Of a DNA stretch of 64,000 nucleotides, positions 20,616-31,648 are shown in pieces. Source of the stretch: Rachicladosporium sp. CCFEE 5018. Taxonomy: Eukaryota; Ascomycota; Dothideomycetes; Cladosporiales; Cladosporiaceae. The stretch spans positions 1 to 64,000 of the forward strand of contig KZ111147.1 of assembly GCA_002077045.2 (NCBI GenBank), given 5' to 3'. Position 1 is the stretch's first letter. Each line of letters starts with the position of its first letter. Both the position numbers and the translations under genes were made by a program. The notes beneath the pieces are model-generated. The model searched no databases. It saw nothing but the letters and a program-made list of their open reading frames with translations, and was not told the origin of the DNA.

Positions 20616-21547
20616 ATGTCCGCTCAACAGCCTGTCCTCGTCGCCAGTGCCTCCCTACACGGCAAAGTCGCTCTCATCACCGGCGCCGGCCGCGGTATTG
20701 GACGCGGCTGCGCGATTGAGCTCGGCAAGCGTGGCTGCTCCGTCGTGGTCAACTACGCCAACTCCAAGTCCAGCGCCGACGAGGTCGTCGCCGAGATCGA
20801 GTCCTTCAAGAACGGCGCAAAGGCCATCTCCATCCAGGCAGATGTGTCCAAAGTCGCCGAGATCGAGCGCCTCTTCCAAGAAGCCAAGAAAGCCTTCGGC
20901 AAAGTCGACATCGTCATGAGCAACTCTGGCACCGAGAGCTGGAACAAGACCGAGGAGATCACAGAGGAGATCTACGATAACGTGTTCAACTTGAACGCCC
21001 GGGCGCAGTTCTTCGTTGGCCAGGCGAGCTGGAAGCATTTGGAGGATAATGGACGATTGATCCTCATGAGCTCTATCGCGGCTGGTCTGCTTGGTGTGAA
21101 GGACCACGCGCTATACAATGCTAGCAAGATGGCTGTGATTGGTATGATCAAGGCTTTTGCTACGGATTTCGGAAAGAGGGGTATCACTGTCAACGGTGTG
21201 GCGCCGGGCGGTATCAAGAGCGATATGTTCACGTAAGTGCTCGGATTGGGTGCTAAAGTAGTTTTCGGAAAGTATGCTGACGTGTTGGACAGGCAAAACG
21301 CATGGCACTACATCCCTGGTGGCCACCCAGGCATCCCGGCTGCGGATATTGAGCAGATGATGTCTGACCACTGCCCGCTTGGTCGCTGCGCTCTGCCCGA
21401 GGATGTCGCCCGCGTGGTGGCTTTCTTGGCTTCTGGTGATGGTGGCTGGGTCAACGGTAAGCTCCTTTCGTCTTGATATATGTGTGTCTTTGCTAATGAT
21501 ATACCTCAGGTCAAGTCATCACGATCTCCGGTGGATCGTCTCAGTAA
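20616..21547 (+). CDS. Short-chain dehydrogenase, hydroxynaphthalene-reductase-like
   Basis: Three exons, 20616-21232, 21293-21456 and 21510-21547, encode 272 residues; both introns (60 and 53 bp) have GTAAG donors and the junctions restore TQNAW and NGQVI. Rossmann motif TGAGRGIG is at ~24-31, the structural NAG-like region is SNSG, and the catalytic Ser-Tyr-Lys is visible as MSSIA...YNASK. The C-terminus, GGWVNGQVITISGG, and the VAPGGIKSDMF segment are close to fungal tetra/trihydroxynaphthalene reductases and versicolorin-type ketoreductases. Those NADPH enzymes act in DHN-melanin or polyketide pathways. No polyketide synthase or scytalone dehydratase lies beside it, so a melanin role is only inference and a general SDR remains possible. 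Confidence 0.85.
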
Positions 21548-21838
21548 ATAGGCGTGTCGGAATCGTTGGAGAATTGGACATGAGATCCAGGTAAGAGACA
21601 GTCGAAAAGCTGAGCTGCAGATGCTACAAGCTGCGTCACTGGCAAGCGTGTCATAAGCATATGCCTCAGGGAGGGAGGGAGACTGCCGCGATCATCGATT
21701 GATCTTATATGTGCATGTCTGGAGGTATATATACATATGTATGAGCTATGTATGTGCTTCCCGTCACCTTTATATTCACAATGTCGAGTACTCTCTCATT
21801 GAACACATAGGAAGCTCGTGCTGCTCTGGCGGCCTCTG

Positions 21839-22863
21839 TCACAACTTCAACTCCCCCTCCGGCCCCTCAGCATGCATGAAATTCGCCCTGAGCGCCGTGA
21901 CGCTCGTCTCTCCCTCTTTGATGACCCACCCATCAGTCCCCGGCCCTCCCTTCTGCACTGACTCATAGACGTCGGAAAATCTGGGAGCCCACTTGAAATG
22001 CCTATGCTTCCACTTCCCCTTCGGCGTCTCCTCGCCACCCTTCCCTCCGTTCATACCGCTCTCCTGCCGCCTAAGGCTCTGCTCCTCCGTGTCCGCATCG
22101 TCTACACCACTGCCAGCGGGGAGCTCGGTGAAGCAAGCACCCTTTGCCCAGGAGTTCTGTAAGATGCGCGTCCAGCGTACGGGACGCTGGGTGACGTCTT
22201 TGAGGACCGGGACGTTGACGGAGTAGAGTTGTGCGGTTTCCCACTTGCCTTGTTTGGCAAGGAATTCGCAGACTCGCACGCCTTGGGTGCAGGCTTCGGC
22301 TACGATTGCAGGGTCGTTGTTGCGATCAAAGAAAGCGAATGAGAGAGCTATGGAGCGATAGCCGCATTGTGTCGCTTCGAGCGCTGCGCCTAGGGTGCCA
22401 GAGGAGAGGGCGAAGAGCGCAGAGGTATTGCGGCCGTAGTTCGGGCCCGAGATCACGAGATCGATCTTCCCGCGAGAGGCAAAGAACTCGGAAGCTAACT
22501 GTGCGCAGCACGCTGGCGTGGAATTGACAAGGACCCAAGGATGGTCCGTGTCTTCGTCATTTGGCCCTGATGGTGGCGTAGAGTTGGAGTAGTCGGGATG
22601 CGTTGCTGGGGTTTGAGATGGGGGGAAGTAGTGCGTCGCTTGGACGTCTTGACCGACGATGTGGGCTTTACCTATCCAGGAGCGTTGGGTGTGTGGGATT
22701 ATGACGGAGACTGTATGGCCTTTGGACTCGAGAGCTTGCACGAAGGGAAGAACGTAGGGCGATGATTGTGCTGATGGAGGGCCATCGTCGTTTGTGACCT
22801 GAACGCTGCTGTCAGTCCGTGCGGCTACACATGCAAGACGTGGGGACTCACTAGGATATGCAT
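21839..22863 (-). CDS. SurE-like acid phosphatase/nucleotidase
   Basis: The first coding exon is only 12 nt (22863-22852, MHIL). A 53-bp intron (GTGAGT...TTCAG) leads to exon 2, 22798-21839. The junction rebuilds MHILVTNDDGPPS, the SurE signature whose Asp pair binds the catalytic metal; without the micro-exon the frame lacks a Met and half the motif. Total 323 residues. A second motif, ISGPNYGRN with TLGAALEA, is the SurE substrate-site region (SGxNxGxN). Family members are metal-dependent phosphatases acting on nucleoside monophosphates and other phosphate esters. In yeast, Pby1 fuses this domain to a tubulin-tyrosine-ligase domain; no such domain is present here. A Ser/Glu/Gly-rich insertion (~residues 235-260) is lineage-specific. 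Confidence 0.86.
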
Positions 22864-23267
22864 GTTGGAGAGTGATCTAAGAGGTACGAGAGCATATGCA
22901 CGAATTGGTTGGTGCTGTGCAGGATTGTAGAAGTAGTCGATGGAGTGAAGTCCGATGTCGCTGCTGGTATGTGCATACACGGTTGACCAGACGAGACCGT
23001 GATAGACGGCACGATGAGCAGTTGCTCTTTCTTCTGGCGATGGATAGGGATGAAGATACCTAGATAGTCATTACTATACGCCTATGTACAATGCAATCGC
23101 TAATATGCATGTCATTCCGAGCCTATTCCTTCTCTGCCGATCTATTGGATACCTGTACGCCACCACAGCCGCGACTTCTCTGATCATGATCCTACGCTGA
23201 TCGCTACGCTGTCAGGCAATACTGCCAATTACTTCATGTGTGACCACAATTGTAGTAGCCATCTACT
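22864..23267. other. Intergenic, promoter of SurE gene
   Basis: Between two minus-strand genes; no supported gene or repeat. It should contain the SurE promoter and the transporter 3' UTR. Confidence 0.5.
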
Positions 23268-24917
23268 CTACCCTTCCAGCGTCCTGATAGGTTTGCCCTC
23301 CTCATCCTTGTCCTCTCCCGTCCAAGCAGATCCCCCCCGACTTGTCTCAGGCGACGACACAGAGGCTCTCTTCGCCGCAGTCACTGGGTCCCAGCTCGCC
23401 GAGGTGATCGGATTGACACCGAGAACATACATCGTATCGATCTCCTCCAGACTTCTGTCTTTGCTCTCGATGACAAAGAAGAACACAAAGCCTGCCAGAA
23501 ACAAACACGACCCGCCGAACACCATGCCGTACCAGTAGCCAATGTCATGTGTGATGAACTGCGTGAAGAACGAGATGAGGAAGTTGAACAGCCAGTTTGA
23601 TGCCGTGGCAAGTGCCATGCCAGGTGCGCGGTAGCGGGCAGGGAACAGCTCAGCGACTACTGACCAGACTAGCGGACCCCAAGTCGTGGCGAATGCGACG
23701 ATGAAGAGGCAGCTGAATACGATGAGGACTGTACCGGCTGCTTTATTCCCGTCGCCAAGTGCCAAGGACCCTACGAGAGAGTAGATCAAGAAGCAGACGA
23801 CGGACCACAGAGCGCCGATGATAAGAGCCCAGCGGCGGCTGCACTTCTGAACGACGTAAAGCCCGCCGAAAGTGCAGACAACGTTCACAGAGCCGAGGAT
23901 GATTTGTGTGACGTAGCTGTCTGCAAGTCCGACTTGCGAGAAGATAGTCGTGCCGTAGTAGAAGAAGAAGTTGGCGCCGGTAAGCTGCTGCCCAGCTTGG
24001 AGCACCACGCCGATCATGACACGGCGAAGCATTGCAGGCCCTGTGAACATCTCCCACCACTTCGTATCTTTACCTGCCCTCTCTTCGTCCAACTTGACGC
24101 GGATCTCGGTAATCTGGTCGTATACTGAGCGGTCATCGATATCGACACTACCAAGACGAGCGATGGTAGCACGGGCCTCATCAACGCGACCTTGGCGGTA
24201 GGCGTAGCGAGGAGACTCTGGCAAGAAGAGCATACCCACACCAAGCACCAAAGCCCACAGGAAGCTGATGCCATTAGGGATGCGCCACGAGGCACTGCTC
24301 TGGATATTGTGCGTGCCGAAGTCGATCATGTATGCAGTCCAAATTCCCAGGGTGACGAAGAGCTGGTAGCATGCGACCACAACACCTCGGATAATCGCGG
24401 GCGTACTCTCGGACTGGTACATAGGCACGGTGACCGAAAGTGCACCGATGCCGACACCCGTGATGAGACGCCCGATCGCGAATTGCACCCAGTGCGTAGA
24501 TGAGGAGATCTCAATGATCGTTCCGATGCAACATGAGAACGCGGAAGTCGAGATCGTCAGGCGGCGGCCGATTACATCTGCAAGCTTGCCCGCCGCAAGC
24601 GACCCGAAGAGCGCTCCCAAGCAAAGAAACGATACTATCGAGCCTTGCACAGCTGGGCTGAATGTGTAGAGCCCGTCTGGTTGTAGTGCACCAAATCTGC
24701 TCGCATAGTCCCGCATGGCGAAGAAGCCAGAGATCTGTCCCGATACATAGCCAAACATAAACCCGCCAATACTGGCGACGAGTCCGAGAAAAATGGCAAG
24801 GAAGGTGATACGTTGTGTAGGCGCTGGTAGCTCTCCATTGCCAGGTGTAGGTGACGCCTTCTTCTCTAGCTGCGCAGCCTGGGCCGCATCATTTTCTGTG
24901 CGTTTGAGGAAAGGCAT
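23268..24917 (-). CDS. MFS sugar (hexose) transporter
   Basis: Single exon of 549 residues. About 12 hydrophobic segments run from FLAIFLGLVASIGGFMFGY to the last near FLAGFVFFFVIES. Sugar-porter signatures are present: GRR after TM2 (DVIGRRLTIS), PMYQSESTPAIIRG after TM4, PESPRY before the central loop, QQLTGANFFFYYG in TM7 and a PETK-like ESKDRSLEEID at the end of TM12. The length and Gln-Gln-Leu-Thr-Gly motif fit the fungal hexose/HXT branch that carries glucose and fructose by facilitation or H+ symport at the plasma membrane. Which sugar, and whether high or low affinity, cannot be read from sequence. Start ATG 24917 (MPFLKRTEND) is the first in frame. Confidence 0.9.
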   Translation of the reverse strand: MPFLKRTENDAAQAAQLEKKASPTPGNGELPAPTQRITFLAIFLGLVASIGGFMFGYVSGQISGFFAMRDYASRFGALQPDGLYTFSPAVQGSIVSFLCLGALFGSLAAGKLADVIGRRLTISTSAFSCCIGTIIEISSSTHWVQFAIGRLITGVGIGALSVTVPMYQSESTPAIIRGVVVACYQLFVTLGIWTAYMIDFGTHNIQSSASWRIPNGISFLWALVLGVGMLFLPESPRYAYRQGRVDEARATIARLGSVDIDDRSVYDQITEIRVKLDEERAGKDTKWWEMFTGPAMLRRVMIGVVLQAGQQLTGANFFFYYGTTIFSQVGLADSYVTQIILGSVNVVCTFGGLYVVQKCSRRWALIIGALWSVVCFLIYSLVGSLALGDGNKAAGTVLIVFSCLFIVAFATTWGPLVWSVVAELFPARYRAPGMALATASNWLFNFLISFFTQFITHDIGYWYGMVFGGSCLFLAGFVFFFVIESKDRSLEEIDTMYVLGVNPITSASWDPVTAAKRASVSSPETSRGGSAWTGEDKDEEGKPIRTLEG

Positions 24918-26414
24918 AGTCGCGATGTCAAGCTGTGGGTATCTTCTGTGGTCAGGTGATAGAGTGAGGAAGTAGCAGGAAACGCCAATACACCGAGCGG
25001 TAGAGTTCGACGAAGCAAGGGAAGCAAGGTGCTCGAGAGATGGAGTCGACTTACTTTTACTTCAAACCCTACAGCCCTTGAACCAGGTACGGTAGCACCG
25101 GCAGCGCAAACTCCACTCCCTATGACGAAACTCGCCATGGTCACTCATGTCAGCAGCTTTCTAGATGGCACCGACGCAATTGTCTTCAGCGGAACAAAGC
25201 GCATGGTGCTGCAGAGATGTATAGTGTGGGTCCATAAGGCAGATTTAAGCTTTGTCGGAGGGCGCAGTGCCGGCGTCTCAGGATCTGCCAGCGTCTCGAA
25301 TCGATGATATCTGTCGGCTCGACGAGGAAGAGCGTCGCCCGCCGACTTTGTGGCGAGATTCGCCGGAGCGCGTTGCGAGGGTGGGACGATGAACATTTAA
25401 TACTTCAGGTTGTCCTGTTGCATCCGGAAAAGCTCTGGTAGTCTGCGACCTGCGCTTGCGCAACGTTGGCGGCTCAGCGATGGGGCAGAGGCCATGTCAT
25501 GGTCAATCGGCTAAGACCAACTGGTGCGATCGTTCAATGTCAGGGAGAAGTCGACAAAAGAAGGTTTGCAGGGAGCATCCGCGCGGCGCCCCCCGAATCA
25601 TGGCCGAACTAAGTAGTTCACACCTCTCGACGACCTCTTCGTTCATACCTAAGTGTACTCAAAGTATAGCGTGTCTTCGTGATACATGTCAGGCATAGCG
25701 TGAGGGCTTGACAGACTAGGTGCTCGTCGAGGATTCGCTGTCGCAAAATCCTGAGCTGCCTGCCAAACACCTTACGGATCCGGCCGGCAGGAAAGTGGGT
25801 AACTGCCATCGGTGCTTTGGCGGTCGACCACAATTTTCGCCGCATTCACTCCGAATGTCTTGGTGCTTGCTAACTCGTTTGTTGGCATCAAACCTTTCGA
25901 ACAGTCCGATGTGGCGGCGGAAGTCTGAGGCATATGATGGCGGCATTTCCAGATCGGGCATTATACCGCCGAAATCATGGCGAACTGATGCCGTGGACCA
26001 TTCTCTCCTCATCAACGTCTGCACGCAGTCCGAGTGGCCCTTCAGTACTCAGAAGTCTAAGATGAATGCTCTCTAATTCCGAGATCAGGTCAGCTGATTG
26101 CACGCGCCTCAAAACTCAAGATGTAGCCCGAGTGTGGTCAAGTGCAGGTTTAGTCTTAGTTCACGGAATCAGGAATGCTCAATAAGGTAGATTTGATAAT
26201 CATGCAACGAAGTCTTTCCTGCCTATATTTCCTATCGTACACTCCAGCTATGTGCCATTGGGCAACCCACACAAGCAATGCATTCATACCCGGTCATCAA
26301 CCTCGTCCTGCTCGATCGACTTGTACTCGCTTCTGACATAAGGTGGCCTGCGTGACCATCAGCAAAGCTGATCCAACACCGCCCAATGCATATCATATGC
26401 TTTTTTGTGCACAC
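24918..26414. other. Intergenic, hexose transporter promoter
   Basis: 1.5 kb upstream of the transporter and downstream of the next minus-strand gene. Only short frames without recognisable proteins. It may hold carbon-source control elements; none was assigned with confidence. Confidence 0.45.
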
Positions 26415-27205
26415 CTACTTGATGTAGTTCCTCAGACCCACGATAGCCGCCGTGCCGACTGCGAAACCTCCAAGCATCTGACTCCACGAGCTGGACCCGT
26501 AGATAGACTGGCCAACGCTAAGAGCGATAAGATCGTAAACGAGGCAGCCGCCAAGGATCCAATCGCTGCCTGCTGCCAGACCGGCGAAACCGAGCCCAGT
26601 GATTGCTTTGATGGCGGTGGAGGGCGCAGCGTCCTTGAAGTACGCCACGCTGGTGTTGTGCACTAGATCAAGGACGCCAATACCAGCGAATGACTTCGCG
26701 ACGACGTGCGTCAGAATGCTGTCCCAGCTCTTGGTGTTCACTGACAGAGAAGTTAGTACTCAATTGCTCGTCACTGATTGACTCGGAAGCACTCACTCGA
26801 TTGCAATTGCGTGAAACAGTAGAAAAGCTGTGTCAAGCTGTTGACCCACACGAAGATGTTGGCAATCTTCAGTTGCTCCGTGTTCCAGAAGATCATCCAA
26901 GTTCCAATGCACAGGTTCCCGACGGCATAGTATGGAGCATACTTGACCATTTCGTCTAGCTCTTGCTTCTCATTTGGCTTGTTGGGGCTCAGCTTCCACA
27001 GTCTGTACAGCCATGCGACCTGGAAGAACTGTTGTGGGGTGAAGAAGGCTCCGATGAAGTAGGGTTGTGGGGACCAGAAGGAGAGATTGCGGTTGTGGAT
27101 GTCGAGCATATTGGGCTTCGAATTGAGGCCATACTGCTGAGCGGCGAAGTCGAAGATGAAGGACGCTGGCGCGAGATAGCGCGCGGTGCTGAGGGAGACA
27201 CCCAT
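26415..27205 (-). CDS. Uncharacterised fungal multi-pass membrane protein
   Basis: Exons 27205-26797 and 26740-26415, with a 56-bp intron (GTGAGT...GTCAG) that splits an ATG codon, encode 244 residues. Five or six hydrophobic segments can be seen: YFIGAFFTPQQFFQVAWLY, YYAVGNLCIGTWMIFW, IANIFVWVNSLTQLFYCF, VVAKSFAGIGVLDL, a long segment near FAGLAAGSDWILGG and MLGGFAVGTAAIVGL. The first half has NRNLSFWSPQP before TM1 and is Pro/Phe/Trp-rich, a pattern I associate with a conserved but uncharacterised ascomycete membrane-protein family. No signal peptide cleavage site or catalytic motif is evident. The exon structure is well supported; the function is unknown. Confidence 0.75.
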
Positions 27206-27849
27206 AGCGTTGGTGTGTCGAGTGGTTTAATTGAGTTGCTGCGGCTTGTATATTAGAAGGTCAGATACTCGAACACGATCCAACAACAACAAAGAACGGC
27301 AAAGAATACTTACAGTAAGACCTACCTATGTACTGGTGTGCCGCTTGCTTAGTCCATCGTCACTGTGATCGCGAGCTGGCATCCGTTCCTCGCGTTAGTC
27401 GTGATGTCACACTGATAGCCACGAGGTGCGGGACGATCTCCCGGACGCAGCATGCTTAATTCGATGAACGCGAGAAGGAAGCTCGCATTCAATTACCTGT
27501 TCAGTGAGTGCGCAGGCTGGCCGACTTCCGATGCGTTCGAGACTCTGCAACGACACAAGCAATCGAGCGACTGCACTCCATTTGCGGATGTACTGTATTG
27601 ACGCATGCACATCACCAGGCCAAGTGGATAAAATTGCATGAACGCTTCAACAGATACCTTAGTACCTGCAGCAGAGCTAGGTCAAGCGTCTCATACGCGG
27701 AAGCCTTACGTGGTACCGCCAAAAGGACGATGTTGTGTCGCTTGGGTGTTTCCTGGTTTGACACTGTCACATGACTCGACAAGGTGAAGTATGCGGAACA
27801 CTACAATCTCGGTACCACGCCCCCAGCCATTGATGGAGCGGGCATGGTC
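27206..27849. other. Intergenic
   Basis: Upstream region of the membrane-protein gene. No supported gene; possible remnants of the 3' part of the pseudogene at 27.85-28.39 kb could not be traced here. Confidence 0.4.
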
Positions 27850-28387
27850 TTCGCATAGGGTGAGCGGCATTGGAGGTCATGATTGCCGATACCAGGCCGG
27901 TGACAGACCTGGATCCTCGTCTGCGCTCGCTACTAGACCCGCCATCGCATCATCTACCATTCTCGACATGAGTCGTCGTCCTTGCGTGATTCCACCTCAC
28001 CACAACATTAGGCGGTGCTCGTCCGTCCAGACCTGCGGCCGCGTAGAGAGGTCCGAGGAGATACTTCCACTGAAATTGCTGCGTTGACATCGGAGAAGAC
28101 TGGTTATCCCATCCTCAATCAGCCAGATCCGAGAATACTGCATATGCCGACCCCGGTGCGTTCTCCGGGTTCTGCATCAGGCACAGAAGTATTTTTCCAC
28201 GACGAACAGCGTCATTGCAGATGTCTTTCTTTTCATACGTAGTGAGCAGATCGTACTCATCCTCGGAGTCATCGCCTTCTGCTCCGCGCTGACCGTTCGC
28301 ACTCTCAATCACACTGTTGCTTTGCTCGCTGTACAGCAGCACAGCGACTACACACACCAGCGGCCAGAGTGTGCACTTGACGGCCAT
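27850..28387 (-). pseudogene. Decayed paralogue of the 29.5-30.6 kb gene
   Basis: Starts with ATG 28387 and a hydrophobic N-terminus (LWPLVCVVAVLLYS), then reads LLTTYEKKD, RRGKILLC and YAVFSDLAD before TGA at 28115-28117. The intact neighbour reads KVSDLKDWGWD at this point, so the TGA replaces its Trp codon; after the stop the frame resumes GWDN and continues to PPNVVVRWNHARTTTH, matching PPVKGVSWRHVRNTTH of the neighbour. Farther along, GLVASADEDPG and PAWYRQ (about 27.88-27.94 kb) match GLIVPASSYG and PSWYLS, followed by another TGA. This is a tandem duplicate inactivated by at least two stops. The ends are approximate and no exon 3 or 4 equivalent was found. Confidence 0.65.
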
Positions 28388-29480
28388 TTCGCATACGAAG
28401 CAGTGTTTCGGATTACCAATTTGATAGGCCGCGAAACTACACTATGGATGCGGGCGACTCCAGCCGCTTGCTACAGCACTGCTTTGCTGCGCACACAACT
28501 CATGCTGCCTCATGTTTCACGACAATTGTGGCCACTCCAGACTGGGTACGTGGCTCGTGACTTCAAATGACTGTCACGCTGGGTTTTAAAATGACCCAGA
28601 CCGACGTCGTTTTCGTGCACAGGGGCAGAGACACTGAATGGACATCACGGCGATCGGTCGTAGCGGAGATCCCTCAATCAGAGCGGCAGCTGCACATCAA
28701 GGGACTACTTCCGAATGTTGAGAACGGATTCAACGTGGCCGGGAGGCAATGCTTCAAATGCACTTCTACGCCTAGATCATCTCTCGCAGCGGTTCACAGC
28801 GTCAAATTGGCCCTCTTGAGGTCTCGGCATCCTTCATTCGCACAGTCGACCGTCTCTGCTGATGCGGCGGACCACTCGGACACAATTCAACTAGAATGTT
28901 GGCTATCACAGAGTGAGAGCAAAAGCGAAAGTCAGCAACAGTCCTTTCACAATCCTGTACGCTATCGACATGTGCTAGTGTAAGATTGCAGAGAAGGACG
29001 TGTATGAGTGTTTCCAAAATAGACAGCATGCGCGCTCATCTTTCACGCGCGAAAGCGCACAAGACACAACACATGTCTGCAATCATGCGACAGCACGGAA
29101 TGTAAGACAGCAGCCGAGATGTATTAATCCGCATAGGTTACCACCAAAGAGCCCGAGATAGCCGCATTGTTCAGCTAAACCGATGCGATCACGAAATGGA
29201 AGCTCAGCGCGGTGGCAGTCGGAGGGCCTTGATGGGCTTTCGAAGAGCAGATGAAGCCTTTAGTGGCAGTGGAAGCGCAAGTCAAGCCTTCAGGAGCCAA
29301 GAAAGTAGGTGTCGTGGACTGTACAGAGACCGTGAGCCTCCCATTTGCTACGCCGGTGTACATAGCTTCGCTTGTCGAGTATCACCGCAGTTGGTGGCGA
29401 TAGACCTGAGATGTTCATGCAAAGGGGTAAGCGACGCCGCCGTTGTGACCCAGCACAGAGGATCCGATCTTGTGAACACT
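28388..29480. other. Intergenic between tandem paralogues
   Basis: About 1.1 kb between the pseudogene start and the stop of its intact paralogue. Frames on the plus strand (such as 28567-28983) have no protein-like character. Confidence 0.45.
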
Positions 29481-30626
29481 TCAGCTTAGTTGGCATCCAT
29501 CGTCCTTGCCTTGATCCACACAAGTAATCGGGATCACCTCCACCATCACGCTCAACTGGAACAGCCCATCGTCATTCTGATTGCCGCTGGAGTCCCAGAC
29601 GGTAATGGCACCAACATGCTTCTTACCCAGTTGCTGTTGATGTTGAAGCTGCGGAGAATCAGCAATGGCAGATGGGTTGCGAAGGCGTGACACTTACAAT
29701 TAGCCATCCGCTGCCAAGTATGTTCGGCGTCCCAAGCACAGCAGCATACGCATCAGTCCTCGTAAACGGCCCAGGTCTAAGCTGCGCAGAAGTATGACCA
29801 GGCCACTTCGGCGGTATGCCATTCTTGACCCCGTCCCGCTTTAGAGCCGCGCTGACTACGTCGATGGACGTCTGGTTGATACAATTGATATTGACCACGT
29901 AATGCAGGTTCTGGCGGTTCTGGTCGTTGGTGCCTTGCATTCAAGTGAGAAATGAGACGTCAGACCAAACGCTCACTTTGGGAAGAGGCGTATTCGGTGG
30001 CAGGTTGGCTGAGGGGCCGGACTTGTGACTGAGGTACCACGACGGGCCGTAGGACGATGCGGGCACGATTAGGCCTTTGCTGGGTTCGAAGAGGACGTCG
30101 TACCGCCCTCCGGTAGCCTGTCATGTGCGTTGCGTCAGCTTGAGACACTTCATGATGATGTGATGAGTGACCGTACCGGGTAAAATACGCTGTCATGAGT
30201 GGTGTTTCGTACATGCCGCCAGCTCACGCCTTTGACTGGTGGCGAAGCAATAGGCAATTGCTTCTGCCTGAGCGCCTCCTCGAAATTCTTGAGTGTACCA
30301 GTCACATCAGCTGCGGTCATCTCCATAGAGTCCCAGCCCCAATCTTTGAGGTCCGACACCTTGGTGAACCTCGCAGCTGGCATCTTCGAAGGGTTTCCAA
30401 AACCGCAAATGATTGCCTTCCCCTTCTTCACAGCCCTTTTGTAGTCTCCTGATTGTGTGATGAGGGTCCGGGGTCGGACTCGGACGAGATTGGTGGGCTG
30501 ATAGGCGTCGTAGGTTGGTCCCGCGGGTGCGATGTCATCGTCTAGAGGCACGAGCCAGTCGAGTACTGACCAAAGAAGGAGCACGCCCAGTACACCGTGC
30601 AAGAGCCAAAGTCGGATCGAGATCAT
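29481..30626 (-). CDS. Lineage-specific single-pass/secreted protein of unknown function
   Basis: Four exons (30626-30177, 30117-29977, 29919-29698, 29648-29481) encode 326 residues. Introns are 59, 57 and 49 bp. The second (GTGAGC...GACCAG) removes an in-frame TGA and keeps phase. The N-terminus, MISIRLWLLHGVLGVLLLWSVLDWLV, is a signal peptide or signal anchor; the rest is lumenal/extracellular-like. Recognisable blocks are KRAVKKGKAIICGF, SDLKDWGWD, RYDVLFEPSKGL and VLGTPNILGSGWLI. These resemble, from memory, an uncharacterised family expanded in Mycosphaerellaceae; no domain name can be given. A TACTAAC branch site followed by ACCCAG at about 30.65-30.66 kb, upstream of the ATG, suggests a 5' UTR intron. 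Its neighbour at 27.85-28.39 kb is a decayed copy. Confidence 0.7.
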
Positions 30627-31648
30627 GCTGGTCGTTTCAGATTGTCTGGGTGTTAGTAAGTATGGATGTGTTGTGGAGTTCGTACTGTTTCTGGCCGTCA
30701 GCTTGACCGGCCCCTTGAGGCGGGAGCATATCGCGCTGTCCATGGCAGCACATGCCTGGTACATGCCGAGTGCCACATGCTGTGGCATCTACAGAGTGAC
30801 TTTCTCGTGGCATTAGCAGTAGTGCAGGCGCAGATATGTGTATCCTGTCATCCTTGTAGCATGCGTGCGATTTGTAGATTGAACCCTATGTATGCGGGAT
30901 AAGCACGCGTCACGTGAACATAACCCCTTACAGCCGCCGATGAGCTGTGCGTTTCGGAAGAGGTTGAAATAAGAATGTCGACAGCCACTAGCTCGCGGTA
31001 CAAGCGAGCCAGTCTGATCGCGGCAGCGAGGTGCTATGTTGCAAGGGAGGAGCGTGTGAGGGAGCGCGTGGTAGGGAAGGTGCGATTCAGGCTTAAAGAG
31101 GACCTGATTCTTCGGCGTCGAGACACGTTTATTGTGCTCGACGTATCCTGATAAGCAAGCAGTAGACTAGTGCACTACATATGTACAGACCGAGATGCCT
31201 GCGAAACGTTAGCAACGCCACCAGGTGTGCTATACCAGTCGAGCGGGCCACTCACAAGCTGATGGCACCGAGATCCTGTTCGGGTGAGTCATGTTGTGCC
31301 CAAGAGCAACGTTAGGGTCACAACGTGTGAAGAAAAGAAGCGAGCGATGAAGCGAGGAAGATAGACGAGCAAATGGGCATGATTTGTTCTTCATACTTAC
31401 ACAAACCCGAATGCCAATGGGTCACACTGCACTGCCCAATCATTGCTCCAGTCCACGGCCCCTCCGCACATACGGCCAGATTGCCCTCGTCCAGCCTCGT
31501 CTGCTCGTTAGGGCCAGCGCCTCCAGTCAAAGGCCACGTCGATGTCCGATCGGGATCAACCGACGGCTCGAGAGATCATACTTCTCTATGCCGGCCGACG
31601 TACAAGCTCTTTCTAGACCAAACATCTTCTTGCAGAAATTACGGCATT
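30627..31648. other. Intergenic with a possible orphan exon
   Basis: Upstream region of the preceding gene and 3' flank of the TRAP-alpha fragment. On the minus strand a frame at ~31.40-31.55 kb (EGPWTGAMIGQCSVTHWHSG) ends at a perfect GTAAGT donor, so it may be a leftover exon of another gene; no partner exon was found. Confidence 0.35.

Noticed and set aside
28567..28983. 138-codon plus-strand frame between the tandem paralogues
   Set aside because: No recognisable motif or hydrophobic pattern; likely chance.
29941..29943. In-frame TGA within the 29.5-30.6 kb gene, first read as a frameshift or pseudogene sign
   Set aside because: A 57-nt intron (29920-29976, GTGAGC...GACCAG) removes it and keeps phase, so the gene is intact.
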